From Bacillus sp. S3 (GTDB lineage Bacteria; Bacillota; Bacilli; Bacillales; Cytobacillaceae): DNA of 64,000 bases. The position numbers were made by a program, and so were the translations under genes. The notes below the pieces were generated by a model, which did no database searches, was not told where the DNA came from, and worked only from the letters and a program-made list of their open reading frames with translations. This document shows, in pieces, positions 56,405 to 64,000 of this stretch. Numbering within the stretch: position 1 is the stretch's first letter; each line of letters opens with the position of its first letter. Location of the stretch: NCBI RefSeq assembly GCF_005154805.1, contig NZ_CP039727.1:2973501-3037500 (forward strand). The letters run 5' to 3'.

Positions 56405-57832
56405 TTAATTGTTTTTTAAGCAAATCACAAACTTTGTTCCTTTTCCCGCTTCACTAAATACTTGTATCTCACCATTATGAAGAACAACAAGTTGTTTCAC
56501 AATCGAAAGACCCAGACCGAATTCCCCATATGGATTGCTGGTTCTGGAAAGATCAGCCTTATAAAAACGGCGCCAGATGTTTTCAATCTCTTTGGCATCA
56601 ATACCAATTCCCGTATCCTCTACCTCGATAATTGTCGTATTATGACCTTCTGCTCTTCCTCTCAGCCAAATCGTTCCACCCTTTGTAAACTGGATACTAT
56701 TTTTCGTTATATTAATTAATATTTGTACTAGACGATCATAATCGGCATTTACCATAATCTCAGGTGCAGCCTCAACAAGAATCTGATTTTCCTTCTCATC
56801 TGCCTGCAGGCTTAATTGCTCTTGAATAATTTCCAGAACTTCTAAAAGCTGTATCTCTTCCTTAAATAACTGAATTTGATTAGATCGGATTTTTTCATAA
56901 TCGAGATTTTCATTAACAAGGCGAATCAGTCTTTTAGCTTCCTGGCTTACAAGGTTAATTCCCCGCTCCTTGTCTTCTTCAGGGATCATATCATTTTTCA
57001 ACCCTTCAATCACCCCACTAATGGTCGTTAATGGTGTCCGCATTTCATGGGATACATCAGCCATAAACTGACGCCGTCTATTTTCAAGACTCTCAATTTC
57101 CAGCATCGAGGCATTGATTTTATCAACCATATGGTTAAAATCGTTTGCTAATTCCCCAATTTCATCAAAATTCGCGGAATTCACCTTTACATGATAATTT
57201 CCTTCAGAGACCTGTGACGTGGCATCGCGAAGCCGTTTAATCCGATGGACATGAATCCTTGACAAATACCAGCTTTGTAAAAAGGAAACACCAAAGGCAA
57301 TCAGCATTGTATAAAGTAAAAATTTATTAATTTGTTGGATCATATTACTAGAGCCGCTTATTGGCGAAGTTAAGAGTACCCCGCCAAAAAACTTACCATC
57401 ATCAATGTAAGGGAGAACGACAAATGTAACTCCTCCTTGTCCAAAACTTTTATAATCACTTTTGACAATGATGGTTTGCCCCTTTTTCACTAAATTCCAT
57501 TGTTTTTCAGGTAAATTTTTTATAGTCAGTCCACGTTTATTAATCAGATACACGCCGTCCTGATCAAACAAACTAAAACTTGTATTTCTCGCAGCCAATA
57601 CATTGCTGTATTGATTTAATATCGCGTCTGATGCAATCGGTGCCTCGTTTAAATCCTTTAAAATCGCGTTACCAAATGAAATCAGTTCATCTGCCTTATT
57701 TTCATAAATCAAATTTTCAACATAATGAGTAAACAAAATGCTTAATAGTAAAAAAGCTACAATGATAACACTAATATGGCTAAAAAACTGTTGGTAGATA
57801 TACTTAAACTTCATCGGCTTTAAATGTGTCAT
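56405..57832 (-). CDS. Two-component sensor histidine kinase with HAMP domain
   Basis: 475 residues. Membrane segments at about 18-40 and 170-190 flank an extracytoplasmic sensor region. A HAMP linker follows (HRIKRLRDATSQVSEGNYHV). The H-box is FMADVSHEMRTPLTTISG, N-box LVQILINITKNSIQFT, G1 EVEDTGIGID and G2 GEFGLGLSIVKQL. It overlaps the response regulator by 29 bases. A shorter start at 57814 (overlap 11) is possible. Placed beside htrA, a secretion-stress sensor is a reasonable hypothesis, though it does not look like a close CssS. Confidence 0.92.
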   Translation of the reverse strand: MTHLKPMKFKYIYQQFFSHISVIIVAFLLLSILFTHYVENLIYENKADELISFGNAILKDLNEAPIASDAILNQYSNVLAARNTSFSLFDQDGVYLINKRGLTIKNLPEKQWNLVKKGQTIIVKSDYKSFGQGGVTFVVLPYIDDGKFFGGVLLTSPISGSSNMIQQINKFLLYTMLIAFGVSFLQSWYLSRIHVHRIKRLRDATSQVSEGNYHVKVNSANFDEIGELANDFNHMVDKINASMLEIESLENRRRQFMADVSHEMRTPLTTISGVIEGLKNDMIPEEDKERGINLVSQEAKRLIRLVNENLDYEKIRSNQIQLFKEEIQLLEVLEIIQEQLSLQADEKENQILVEAAPEIMVNADYDRLVQILINITKNSIQFTKGGTIWLRGRAEGHNTTIIEVEDTGIGIDAKEIENIWRRFYKADLSRTSNPYGEFGLGLSIVKQLVVLHNGEIQVFSEAGKGTKFVICLKNN

Positions 57833-58505
57833 CGAACTTATACCCTACTCCCCAAACAGTATGGAAGAATGGCTGCGAGGTGGTTTCAACCTTTTTCCGC
57901 AGCCGCTTAATATGAACATCCACCGTCCGTTCGTCACCGTAAAATTGATATCCCCAAACCCGCTCAAGTAATTGCTCACGTGAGAATACTTGACGGGGGT
58001 GCTCTACCATGTAGTAGAGTAAATCGAATTCCTTTGGTGTTAGGTTGGTCACCTGTGTTTGGTCAATAAAAACTTCCCTCGTGGTTTTATTAACCATAAA
58101 GTGCTCTGTTTTCAGAATATCGTCCTGCTCTTTCGGCACTTGCGCCTGGACTCTTCGGGTTACGGCTTTAATTCTCGCCATAAGTGTCAGGGGGCTGAAC
58201 GGTTTAGTGACATAGTCATCCGCCCCCATTTCAAGTCCAAGTACCTGATCAGATTCGCTATCCTTCGCAGTTAACATAATAATCGGAACAGTAAACTTTT
58301 CTTCCCTTATTTTCCGGCAAATCGAGACACCATCCATGCCGGGAAGCATCCAGTCAATAATGAGAGCATCCCATGTGCCGCTTTTAAAGCGGTTATAGCC
58401 TTCTACACCATCATTTACAAAAACACCGTCAATTCCCTCTTTTGCAAAAAACATTTCAATCATTGAGCAAACACTTTTATTATCTTCTATCACTAAAATC
58501 TTCAC
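57804..58505 (-). CDS. OmpR-family response regulator
   Basis: 233 residues. Receiver: KILVIEDNKSVCSMIEMFF, phospho-Asp in ALIIDWMLPGMDG, IIMLTAKDSESD, GADDYVTKPFSP. Winged helix: LTPKEFDLLYYMVEHPRQVF, SREQLLERVWGYQF, ERTVDVHIKRLRKKVE. The GTG start follows GGGGAGATGG. It is the first gene of the pair with the overlapping kinase. Confidence 0.94.
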   Translation of the reverse strand: MKILVIEDNKSVCSMIEMFFAKEGIDGVFVNDGVEGYNRFKSGTWDALIIDWMLPGMDGVSICRKIREEKFTVPIIMLTAKDSESDQVLGLEMGADDYVTKPFSPLTLMARIKAVTRRVQAQVPKEQDDILKTEHFMVNKTTREVFIDQTQVTNLTPKEFDLLYYMVEHPRQVFSREQLLERVWGYQFYGDERTVDVHIKRLRKKVETTSQPFFHTVWGVGYKFDDTFKADEV

Positions 58506-58639
58506 TATCAGCCATCTCCCCGTACAAGAAACTATTCTAGTCTATAGTTTATACGAAATTTTCGGCATATCAAACCCTTTGCCCGATTCTTCCATAGTTA
58601 TTAATACTTTGTTCATAGTTTATTAAAAAAATCCATTGT

Positions 58640-58665
58640 AAAAGGCCTTGAATACCTTCAAGACC
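58640..58665 (-). terminator. Terminator of the small RHH-like gene
   Basis: GGTCTTGAA-GGTA-TTCAAGGCC followed by TTTTA on the minus strand. Confidence 0.7.
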
Positions 58666-58701
58666 CTCTTTCTTTTTTTCTTCAATTTACTTGAATTCCT
58701 T

Positions 58702-58896
58702 TTAAAACCTTCTTATACCTTTTTTCTGCTTGTTCATGACTTCATACGATTTTTCTATAATATCCGTAAGGACGTCGCCTTTATAAATTCTGCCAAGCTT
58801 TAATCCCTGTTGATAATACTCAACAATTTCATCAAGTTTTACAGCCGTTTCTTTCGTGATTCTGACATTTAATTGGATTCTGTCATTTTCAATCAA
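58702..58896 (-). CDS. Small ribbon-helix-helix-like protein
   Basis: 64 residues. RIQLNVRITKETAVKLDEIV at the front looks like the beta-strand and first helix of ribbon-helix-helix DNA-binding proteins, followed by a helix (VLTDIIEKSYEVMNKQK). The TTG start is nine bases from AGGAG. A partner toxin is not adjacent, so this is a candidate transcription factor only. Confidence 0.65.
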   Translation of the reverse strand: MIENDRIQLNVRITKETAVKLDEIVEYYQQGLKLGRIYKGDVLTDIIEKSYEVMNKQKKGIRRF

Positions 58897-58994
58897 TATG
58901 ATACACTCCTATCCAAGTGTTAGCAAAGTGCTAGCAGGTACCTATAAGCTTATTATTAATTGCTACTATACTATATTTCTACATTTTTTTCATC

Positions 58995-59030
58995 CAAAAA
59001 AATTTGGCCATCATATTGACAGCCAAATTT
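58995..59030 (-). terminator. Terminator of the hydrolase operon
   Basis: AAATTTGGC and GCCAAATTT stem followed by TTTTGG on the minus strand. Confidence 0.8.
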
Positions 59031-59044
59031 ATCAAAAGTGAATA

Positions 59045-60022
59045 TTAAAGGATAATTTTCTCCTCAATGGTTTTAGCCGCACTGTGATTGTGAAGCCATG
59101 TCTCAAGGAGCTCAAGTAATTCTGGATGAACAGGAAGACTTCCTTCTGCTGCAATATCCTTTTTCATTGTAAACATCGTTGAGATGTGCGTAATCTTTTT
59201 ACATGAATGCCCCATGTTTGGAACAACATGATACTCCGCATCCCCTTTTACATACTGAGGCAAATCCTTCAGTACCTCTGGGTTCGCCTGGAGATCTAGG
59301 GCTCCCGTAATTGCAAGGACAGGACAGGTAACTTTTGCTAAATCTTCTCTTACATTATATGCAAAATGCTCGCGCATCCACTTGGCATTTGTTTTAACAA
59401 AATTCACTTTCATAACATCTTCGGTAGATTTCTCCACTTTTTTCATATATTTTTGCGCTTGTTTTTCCACCTGGTTATGCGTGCCTAATAAACGTAGTAA
59501 AAAGCCTTGAAACCCCTTTGCGTTCAAAATGTCTTGTGCAGCAAAATCCCGCTGCCTTTTTAGTGCTTCACTAATTCTTTCCACTGCACCGGAAAGCAGT
59601 ATTAACCCTCCCAGTTCCTCCCTAACTGCAAGGGCAGTACCAATGGTAGTGCCTTCACTATGGCCCAATACTATCACCTTTTCTGGATCTACTTCTGGAA
59701 GACCTTTTAAGAATTGGACTGCCGCTTGTGCATCGTCGACTAAATCCCATAGCCCTGTTGTAAGGTAGTTTCCTTCGCTTGCACCGACTCCACGTTTATC
59801 ATATCTTAGGTTAATAAAACCGATTGATGTTAGAAATTCAGCTAATTGACCGTACAGCTTAAGATCTAACTTTTCATTCACTTTTCCGTTACGATCTAAT
59901 TTTCCAGATCCCGGGATAATAAGGACAGCCGGCCCATTTTGAACACGCAATTCAGGGAAATTCAATGTTCCCTTTAATGCCACCTTGCTTTGAATCGTTA
60001 CTTCATTCCCCATTGATTTCAT
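59045..60022 (-). CDS. Alpha/beta hydrolase
   Basis: 325 residues, cytosolic. The nucleophile elbow is GHSEGT in VIVLGHSEGTTIGTALA. The oxyanion strand is AVLIIPGSGKLDRNGK, the acid probably Asp in LAITGALDLQANP, and the His in VPNMGHSCKK. Substrate unknown; it resembles dienelactone/acyl esterases that act on lipids or xenobiotics. The start follows AGGGGGATTATGA. It lies 11 bases after the wHTH gene, so the two form an operon. Confidence 0.87.
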   Translation of the reverse strand: MKSMGNEVTIQSKVALKGTLNFPELRVQNGPAVLIIPGSGKLDRNGKVNEKLDLKLYGQLAEFLTSIGFINLRYDKRGVGASEGNYLTTGLWDLVDDAQAAVQFLKGLPEVDPEKVIVLGHSEGTTIGTALAVREELGGLILLSGAVERISEALKRQRDFAAQDILNAKGFQGFLLRLLGTHNQVEKQAQKYMKKVEKSTEDVMKVNFVKTNAKWMREHFAYNVREDLAKVTCPVLAITGALDLQANPEVLKDLPQYVKGDAEYHVVPNMGHSCKKITHISTMFTMKKDIAAEGSLPVHPELLELLETWLHNHSAAKTIEEKIIL

Positions 60023-60033
60023 TCATAATCCCC

Positions 60034-60579
60034 CTATTGTTCCTTTGTTTGATTTGGAATAATGATTGTGGCTAATGTCCTTCGTCTTCTTCCAGTTTGC
60101 GGTTTATTCGCTGAAAATTTCTTATAGACTGCCGTCATTTCCTTAATAAATTCAGCAAACTCTGCCTCATTTAGATTCATGGAAGTTTGCCGATACGAAA
60201 CACCGTCATTCACTAAATTAAATTTTTCATGGCTTAAATACCTCTCATATTCCCCCATTAAATTAGCCATGAATTTAATAAATAACCCCAAATGTTCTTC
60301 CTTAGAGAGTTTATTTAATTCTTCTGGGCCAATAACAGCCTTGTTTGGATCATTGATGGAATACACTTTTTCAACGGTGCCACGGTTTGGTATCTCGTCA
60401 ACAATGTGAATGATCTTTGCTTCAACAAGTTTTTTGAGGTGGCGGTATAGTGATGCTTGTGGAATATCTGGAAGCAATTCCTTCAATTGCTGCGCTGTAA
60501 TTTGTTGGTTAATGAGAGCCTGAATAATTCTTATCCGAACAGGATGTAAGATCACGTCAATTGTATTTTCCATTGTCAC
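60034..60579 (-). CDS. Winged-helix transcriptional regulator (ArsR/PadR-like)
   Basis: 181 residues. The N-terminal winged helix reads ILHPVRIRIIQALINQQITA, AQQLKELLPDIPQASLYRHL, then KKLVEAKIIHIV. The remaining 110 residues are helical with a basic end (GRRRRTLATIIIP). It is probably a repressor of its own operon with the alpha/beta hydrolase, because a perfect palindrome lies in its promoter. The GTG start at 60577-60579 follows AGGAGCAAATTT. Confidence 0.85.
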   Translation of the reverse strand: MTMENTIDVILHPVRIRIIQALINQQITAQQLKELLPDIPQASLYRHLKKLVEAKIIHIVDEIPNRGTVEKVYSINDPNKAVIGPEELNKLSKEEHLGLFIKFMANLMGEYERYLSHEKFNLVNDGVSYRQTSMNLNEAEFAEFIKEMTAVYKKFSANKPQTGRRRRTLATIIIPNQTKEQ

Positions 60580-60596
60580 AAATTTGCTCCTATTTA

Positions 60597-60622
60597 TATT
60601 ATCATTATCAATAATGATAATA
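60597..60622. promoter_or_regulatory. Perfect 12-bp inverted repeat, probable operator
   Basis: TATTATCATTAT, two-base centre CA, ATAATGATAATA. It is a perfect palindrome 18 bases upstream of the wHTH start, covering the likely transcription start or -10 region. Very A/T-rich; a Fur-type box was considered but the hexamer orientation is wrong. Confidence 0.65.
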
Positions 60623-60744
60623 TTATAATTATTAATAATTGTAAATAGGCATTTGGAAAATTTTTATAAAAAGTTTCTTTATCATAGTGGTGTACATGAA
60701 AGGACAAATTGCAACAAATATTAGTAATAGGGGGGGAACAAGTT

Positions 60745-61626
60745 ATGATTTCAACTTGGATGTTCGCTTTTTTACTAACCGTGCAACAAACATATTCACC
60801 GGACAGCTTAATCATTACAAAAGAAGGCAGAGGTGTGCAGTCCATTAATCGGACGGACTTCTCCATACCATATACCGATTTACCGCTCATTCATTCAAAA
60901 AAATATAATCATTTATTAGACCAACTGGACCATCAATATTCAATAGAGCCTAAGAACGCTACACTAGATTCATTTGGAAATATCCAATCTGAACAAGTTG
61001 GTTATCGAATTCATCGCGAGGCATTCATGGAACAATTCTATTCTTATTACTTTTCGCGCAAACCAGGTTATTTGGAAATTCCAATGGCCCCAGTTTACCC
61101 GAAAGTGGATAGTGAATTACTCGGTGATATTCAGAGTGTAAGGATTGGGCGCTATGTTACCAGTTTTAATTCGCAAAATAAGAAGCGAACTACCAACATT
61201 CAATTAGCAACTAAGGCAATTAACAATTATGTTATCTTTCCGGGAGAAACGTTTTCTTTTAACAAGGTTGTTGGGAAACGTACTGCTGAGAAAGGCTATT
61301 TACGTGCTAAGGTGATTGTACGGGGGGAATTTTCAGAGGACATCGGGGGCGGGATCTGCCAAGTTTCCTCTACCCTTTTTAATGCGGTAGATAATGCAGG
61401 TTTAAAGATTGTCCAGCGCTTTTCTCACAGCCGAGATGTTCCCTATATACCTCCCGGCCGGGATGCAACTGTAAGCTGGTATGGTCCTGATTTTGTATTT
61501 AAGAATCTGTATAACCAGCCAGTGTTAATCAGGGCTAGGACCTTGGGTAATTTGTTAGTTATAAAACTTTATTCTTCAGAGAGTCTTGAATACATACCCA
61601 GAAAAATTCCAGAAGCACCATATTGA
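60745..61626 (+). CDS. VanW-family exported protein
   Basis: 293 residues. A short hydrophobic export signal (ISTWMFAFLLTVQQTYS) precedes about 120 variable residues. The VanW domain follows: RTTNIQLATKAINNYVIFPG with ETFSFNKVVGKRTAEKGY, then EDIGGGICQVSSTLFNAVDN and QRFSHSRDVPYIPPGRDATV. VanW proteins are linked to cell envelope or glycopeptide-resistance loci but lack a proven activity. The ATG at 60745 follows GGGGGGGAACAAGTT. A longer frame from 60709 is not supported. Confidence 0.85.
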   Translation: MISTWMFAFLLTVQQTYSPDSLIITKEGRGVQSINRTDFSIPYTDLPLIHSKKYNHLLDQLDHQYSIEPKNATLDSFGNIQSEQVGYRIHREAFMEQFYSYYFSRKPGYLEIPMAPVYPKVDSELLGDIQSVRIGRYVTSFNSQNKKRTTNIQLATKAINNYVIFPGETFSFNKVVGKRTAEKGYLRAKVIVRGEFSEDIGGGICQVSSTLFNAVDNAGLKIVQRFSHSRDVPYIPPGRDATVSWYGPDFVFKNLYNQPVLIRARTLGNLLVIKLYSSESLEYIPRKIPEAPY

Positions 61627-61654
61627 AAAAGTCCGCCGTAAGAGGCGGACTTTT
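61626..61654. terminator. Bidirectional terminator
   Basis: AAAAAGTCCGCC-GTAAGA-GGCGGACTTTT stem between convergent genes. Confidence 0.9.
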
Positions 61655-61921
61655 CTAGTGTTTATTTTTCAAAGCACTTTCTAATAACTCTTCTGAGAAC
61701 TCTGTTAAGGCTGCATTGTCCATCAAATTTAGATTGGACTTAGGTGCAAAGTTTTTCACCACATTTTGAAAAGGAAGTGCATAATCTTTACGCTTCCCTC
61801 TTGTAACCCCAAATACTGCTGCACTTAATCCAATTCCAACAAGAGAGGCCCACATAGCGCCCCTGCTTTTTCGCTTTGGCGTAAACAATTTGAAGAACGG
61901 CTGCCTTCTTATGCTTTTCAT
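61655..61921 (-). CDS. Small membrane protein of unknown function
   Basis: 88 residues. A basic N-terminus (KSIRRQPFFKLFTPKRKSRG) is followed by one membrane segment (AMWASLVGIGLSAAVFGV) and a polar tail. The ATG at 61919-61921 is chosen for the AAGGAG site eight bases upstream. It could belong to the DUF3918-type Bacillus families, but I am not sure. Confidence 0.65.
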   Translation of the reverse strand: MKSIRRQPFFKLFTPKRKSRGAMWASLVGIGLSAAVFGVTRGKRKDYALPFQNVVKNFAPKSNLNLMDNAALTEFSEELLESALKNKH

Positions 61922-62145
61922 CTTCAGCACTCCTTCTGCTTGAAATGGAAGGTGCTAAATATCCCCTTCCATTTGTTTAATTTGTGCATTTTGGTGGAGA
62001 ATATGTTTAGGAAACGATTCATACTTTGTTGTTTTCTGGAAAAAATCTGTCCGGATTTCATATAAAATATCTTGTAATGTAAGAAAGATGAACCCATTCC
62101 CACTATTTTTCATACTATGCAAAAAAGATGAATGAGGTGGTGTCT

Positions 62146-62856
62146 ATGGGAGGCTTAACTTATTTTGATTTTTTAGCAAAATTTGGAGTTGGCGGGGCTC
62201 ATCCCGGTGGAATCCAATTGACGCAAAACATGCTTTCAAATGAAAAGATTACGAATCAATCCAATGTTTTAGACGCAGGCTGTGGTACGGGTCAGACTGC
62301 AGCCTATTTATACCAGCAATATAAGGCGAAAGTGTTTGGGCTGGAAATTAATCCAATCATGCTGGAAAAGGCTAAAGGACGCTTTGAAACACTTCAGCTT
62401 CCCATTCAATTAATCCATGGATCCATTGAAGAAATACCATTCGAAGATCATTCCTTTGATTTTATATTATCTGAGTCTGTATTAGCTTTTGTTGATAAAC
62501 CTAAAGCGCTAAAGGAATTTTATCGGGTATTAAAGAGTGGCGGACGTCTTATCGCTAACGAAATGACAATTAATAAGCGGCTGTCTACTAAAGAAGAATC
62601 AGAAATCATGAATTTTTATGCAGTCGATTCTTTATTGTTAGAAGCGGACTGGAATCAGCTTTTACATGAGGCCGGTTTTCACTGCATAGATATAAAAGCA
62701 CAAAAACCTGTCCTTAGCCATGGTAATCAAACACCTGAATTTAATTTTTCCAAGGATTTTGAACCTGAGCTTTTTACAATATTAAATGAGCATGGAAATA
62801 TTGTTTTAAAGTACCAAGATGTTTTAAGCTATCGGATTTTCACGGCGACAAAATAA
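62146..62856 (+). CDS. Class I SAM-dependent methyltransferase
   Basis: 236 residues. Motif I is VLDAGCGTGQTAAYL (residues about 40-54), then KVFGLEINPIMLEKAKGRF, LIHGSIEEIPFEDHSFDFIL and FYRVLKSGGRLIANE. It is of the UbiE/methyltransferase-11 type, substrate unknown. The ATG at 62146 is preceded by GAGGTGG at five bases; an upstream ATG six codons earlier overlaps that site. It is monocistronic. Confidence 0.86.
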   Translation: MGGLTYFDFLAKFGVGGAHPGGIQLTQNMLSNEKITNQSNVLDAGCGTGQTAAYLYQQYKAKVFGLEINPIMLEKAKGRFETLQLPIQLIHGSIEEIPFEDHSFDFILSESVLAFVDKPKALKEFYRVLKSGGRLIANEMTINKRLSTKEESEIMNFYAVDSLLLEADWNQLLHEAGFHCIDIKAQKPVLSHGNQTPEFNFSKDFEPELFTILNEHGNIVLKYQDVLSYRIFTATK

Positions 62857-62862
62857 GAAAAA

Positions 62863-62890
62863 CCCCCTTTTTTAAAAGGGGGTCTTTTCA
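62863..62890 (+). terminator. Terminator of the methyltransferase gene
   Basis: ACCCCCTTTT and AAAAGGGGGT form the stem, followed by CTTTTC. Confidence 0.85.
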
Positions 62891-63034
62891 TGGAGAATGA
62901 GCTTTAACCAGGAGATTTGCCTTGCCTTTTACCTTCCCAAAAATTAATGGACAAGAAATAGGTTTTGGCCTTTACATCCGTTAAACTTTTTTCATATTTT
63001 ATAGCAGGTCCATAATTTAAAGGAGGGATTTGGA

Positions 63035-63283
63035 GTGCAGTTAAATTTTGAACAAGCTCGTCATTTAGAAGGTAAGATGATTCGATATCAAAATGAAACT
63101 GGAGAATGGGTGACAGGTAGAGTTGTTAAGGTTCAAAAGAATGGCCTTGAGATTGAACAATTAACATCTTCCCAAACTTCTGACGGATTTGGATATGGCT
63201 TTTGGGGACCACGGCCATTTTTCAGGCCACCGGTATTCTTTCCGTTTGTTGGTTTTGGGTTTGCACCGTTTTTATTTTTCTAA
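63035..63283 (+). CDS. Small protein with Gly/Phe/Pro-rich hydrophobic tail
   Basis: 82 residues. The first 45 residues form a small beta-like module (GKMIRYQNETGEWVTGRVVK, VQKNGLEIEQL). The last 33 are almost only aromatic, Pro and Gly (FGYGFWGPRPFF, VFFPFVGFGFAPFLFF). The GTG start is eight bases from AAGGAGGG. Such tails occur in some spore coat or cell-surface proteins. Its neighbour csgA is a sporulation gene, but its function is unknown. Confidence 0.7.
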   Translation: MQLNFEQARHLEGKMIRYQNETGEWVTGRVVKVQKNGLEIEQLTSSQTSDGFGYGFWGPRPFFRPPVFFPFVGFGFAPFLFF

Positions 63284-63294
63284 CCGGGTAAATG

Positions 63295-63325
63295 GAGTAA
63301 GTACATTTGTACTTACTCTCTTTTT
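63295..63325 (+). terminator. Terminator of the Gly/Phe/Pro-rich protein gene
   Basis: GAGTAAGTAC-ATTT-GTACTTACTC perfect stem, then TCTTTTT. Confidence 0.9.
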
Positions 63326-63423
63326 CATTTTCAGGATTTCAAATCCCGCCAATATTAACTTTCTAAAGTGTATATTATTACCCTTACATCAAAAAATAAA
63401 AGGGTGAAAGGATAGGTGAAGGT

Positions 63424-63675
63424 ATGGATAAAACTTTGGGATATTTAAGAGAAACCTTATCAAATTATACGGACGAACATTCAGAGGGCAGGAATTTGTA
63501 CAAAAAACTAAAGGAGAGTGCCTACTCTTCTGAAGGCTCCTTTGTCCGTGATTTAAACCAAAAAGAAATACATTTTTTAAATCTTATTCTGCCTAAGGAG
63601 ATTAACTATGCGAAAGAGGAACAAGATGAAAAAAGGGCACATGAACTAAATGAAGTGTATGAACTATTATTTTAA
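63424..63675 (+). CDS. csgA: Sigma-G-dependent sporulation protein CsgA
   Basis: 83 residues. DKTLGYLRETLSNYTDEHSE, SFVRDLNQKEIHFLNLIL and RAHELNEVYELLF match what I recall of B. subtilis CsgA, an 81-residue forespore protein of unknown action. Upstream, TGTATA at about 63368-63373 resembles a sigma-G -35, but the -10 is poor. The start follows GGTGAAGGT. It is monocistronic with a terminator. Confidence 0.78.
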   Translation: MDKTLGYLRETLSNYTDEHSEGRNLYKKLKESAYSSEGSFVRDLNQKEIHFLNLILPKEINYAKEEQDEKRAHELNEVYELLF

Positions 63676-63680
63676 ATAAC

Positions 63681-63714
63681 GAAAAAGATGGCAGAATTAT
63701 CTGTCATCTTTTTC
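63681..63714 (+). terminator. Terminator of csgA
   Basis: GAAAAAGATGGCA and TGTCATCTTTTTC arms (one G-T pair), T-rich end. Confidence 0.85.
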
Positions 63715-63832
63715 GGAAATATCTTATTTTTCGCAAAACTATTTCCTAGGTAAGCGCATAGTACGACAAAACACGATCCGAAGAATTTGCATTTTTCCCT
63801 AATTAACGACAGAAATAGTGAGTAGATTACAA

Positions 63833-64000
63833 CTAGTGAATATCCCTTTTCTTAAATCGCCCGCCACGGACTTCAGCAATATCCGCCACTGCTAGAAAGG
63901 CACTATCGTCATTCTCAGTAACAATTTCCTTCAATTTTGCTTCTTCAAGACGATTGATGACACAAAAAATAACTTTTTTATCATCTCCCGAAAAGGCACC
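63833..64000 (-). CDS. YitT-family protein, DUF2179 C-terminal end (partial)
   Basis: 56 in-frame codons run from the window edge to a TAG at 63833-63835. DDKKVIFCVINRLEEAKLKE, then DDSAFLAVADIAEVRGGRF, is the DUF2179 tail of YitT-like membrane proteins. The rest lies outside the window. This is the third YitT-type gene here. Confidence 0.82.
   Translation of the reverse strand, partial: GAFSGDDKKVIFCVINRLEEAKLKEIVTENDDSAFLAVADIAEVRGGRFKKRDIH

Noticed and set aside
60597..60622. Fur box
   Set aside because: The hexamers point in the opposite order to GATAATGATAATCATTATC, and the gene content gives no iron link.

Overview
The window is a piece of a Bacillaceae chromosome, most likely Bacillus sensu lato (a Neobacillus or Mesobacillus type would fit). 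The evidence is the Bacillus-style 16S-23S-5S-tRNA operon, AGGAGG ribosome sites with frequent GTG and TTG starts, and endospore genes (cotH with cotG-like genes, csgA, a SleL-type LysM/GH18 protein, sqhC). It also carries Bacillus regulators and enzymes such as ccpN, des, dacC, brnQ and htrA. Genus is inferred only. Most genes left of about 46 kb, and the rRNA operon, lie on the minus strand, so minus is probably the leading strand there.

Layout. 1-10.6 kb: end of a Cof-type phosphatase, a collapsed cidR-cidA-cidB locus, brnQ, a BsuPI lipoprotein, a HAD phosphatase, a solitary glgC, a DUF438/hemerythrin/PAS protein, a ring-cleaving dioxygenase cut by an amber codon, and an acyl-CoA synthetase. 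10.9-13.5 kb: a spore-coat locus in which a CotH-type protein kinase is flanked by two Arg/Ser/Thr-rich CotG-like repeat proteins. 13.5-20.7 kb: DsbA-family oxidoreductase, an acidic unknown, a HEPN-like/CBS protein, fatty-acid desaturase des with a degenerate desR and no desK, dacC, and a LysM/GH18 protein. 20.8-27.5 kb: an RNA-repair module of Pnkp (kinase-phosphatase-adenylyltransferase), Hen1 (RNA 3'-end 2'-O-methyltransferase) and a Suv3-like RNA helicase. This is the most distinctive system in the window. 27.5-34 kb: ccpN-PDRP-ppdK (gluconeogenic pyruvate phosphate dikinase with its regulator and repressor), an extra Fpg/Nei glycosylase, and a NIPSNAP-Nudix fusion.

34.3-40.6 kb: a minus-strand rRNA operon with two strong promoters, 16S, 23S and 5S, then eleven tRNAs and a terminator. 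40.7-46.7 kb: YitT-family protein, methyltransferase, exoA, a polysaccharide deacetylase broken by an opal codon, ppiB, a candidate structured small RNA with a sigma-F/G-like promoter, and CBO0543 and DUF2515 proteins. 46.7-58.9 kb: sqhC, mug, an extracytoplasmic redox operon (stalk-domain protein, broken apbE, ferric-reductase-like protein), two OmpR-type two-component systems, and htrA. 59-64 kb: an autoregulated-looking hydrolase/wHTH operon, a VanW protein, a methyltransferase, small sporulation-type proteins including csgA, and the end of another YitT protein.

A second theme is gene decay. Three genes carry nonsense codons consistent with single G:C to A:T changes (dioxygenase, deacetylase, apbE), apbE also has a frameshift, cid has large internal deletions, and desR has lost its DNA-binding domain. 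All names rest on sequence recognition by eye, without database searches.
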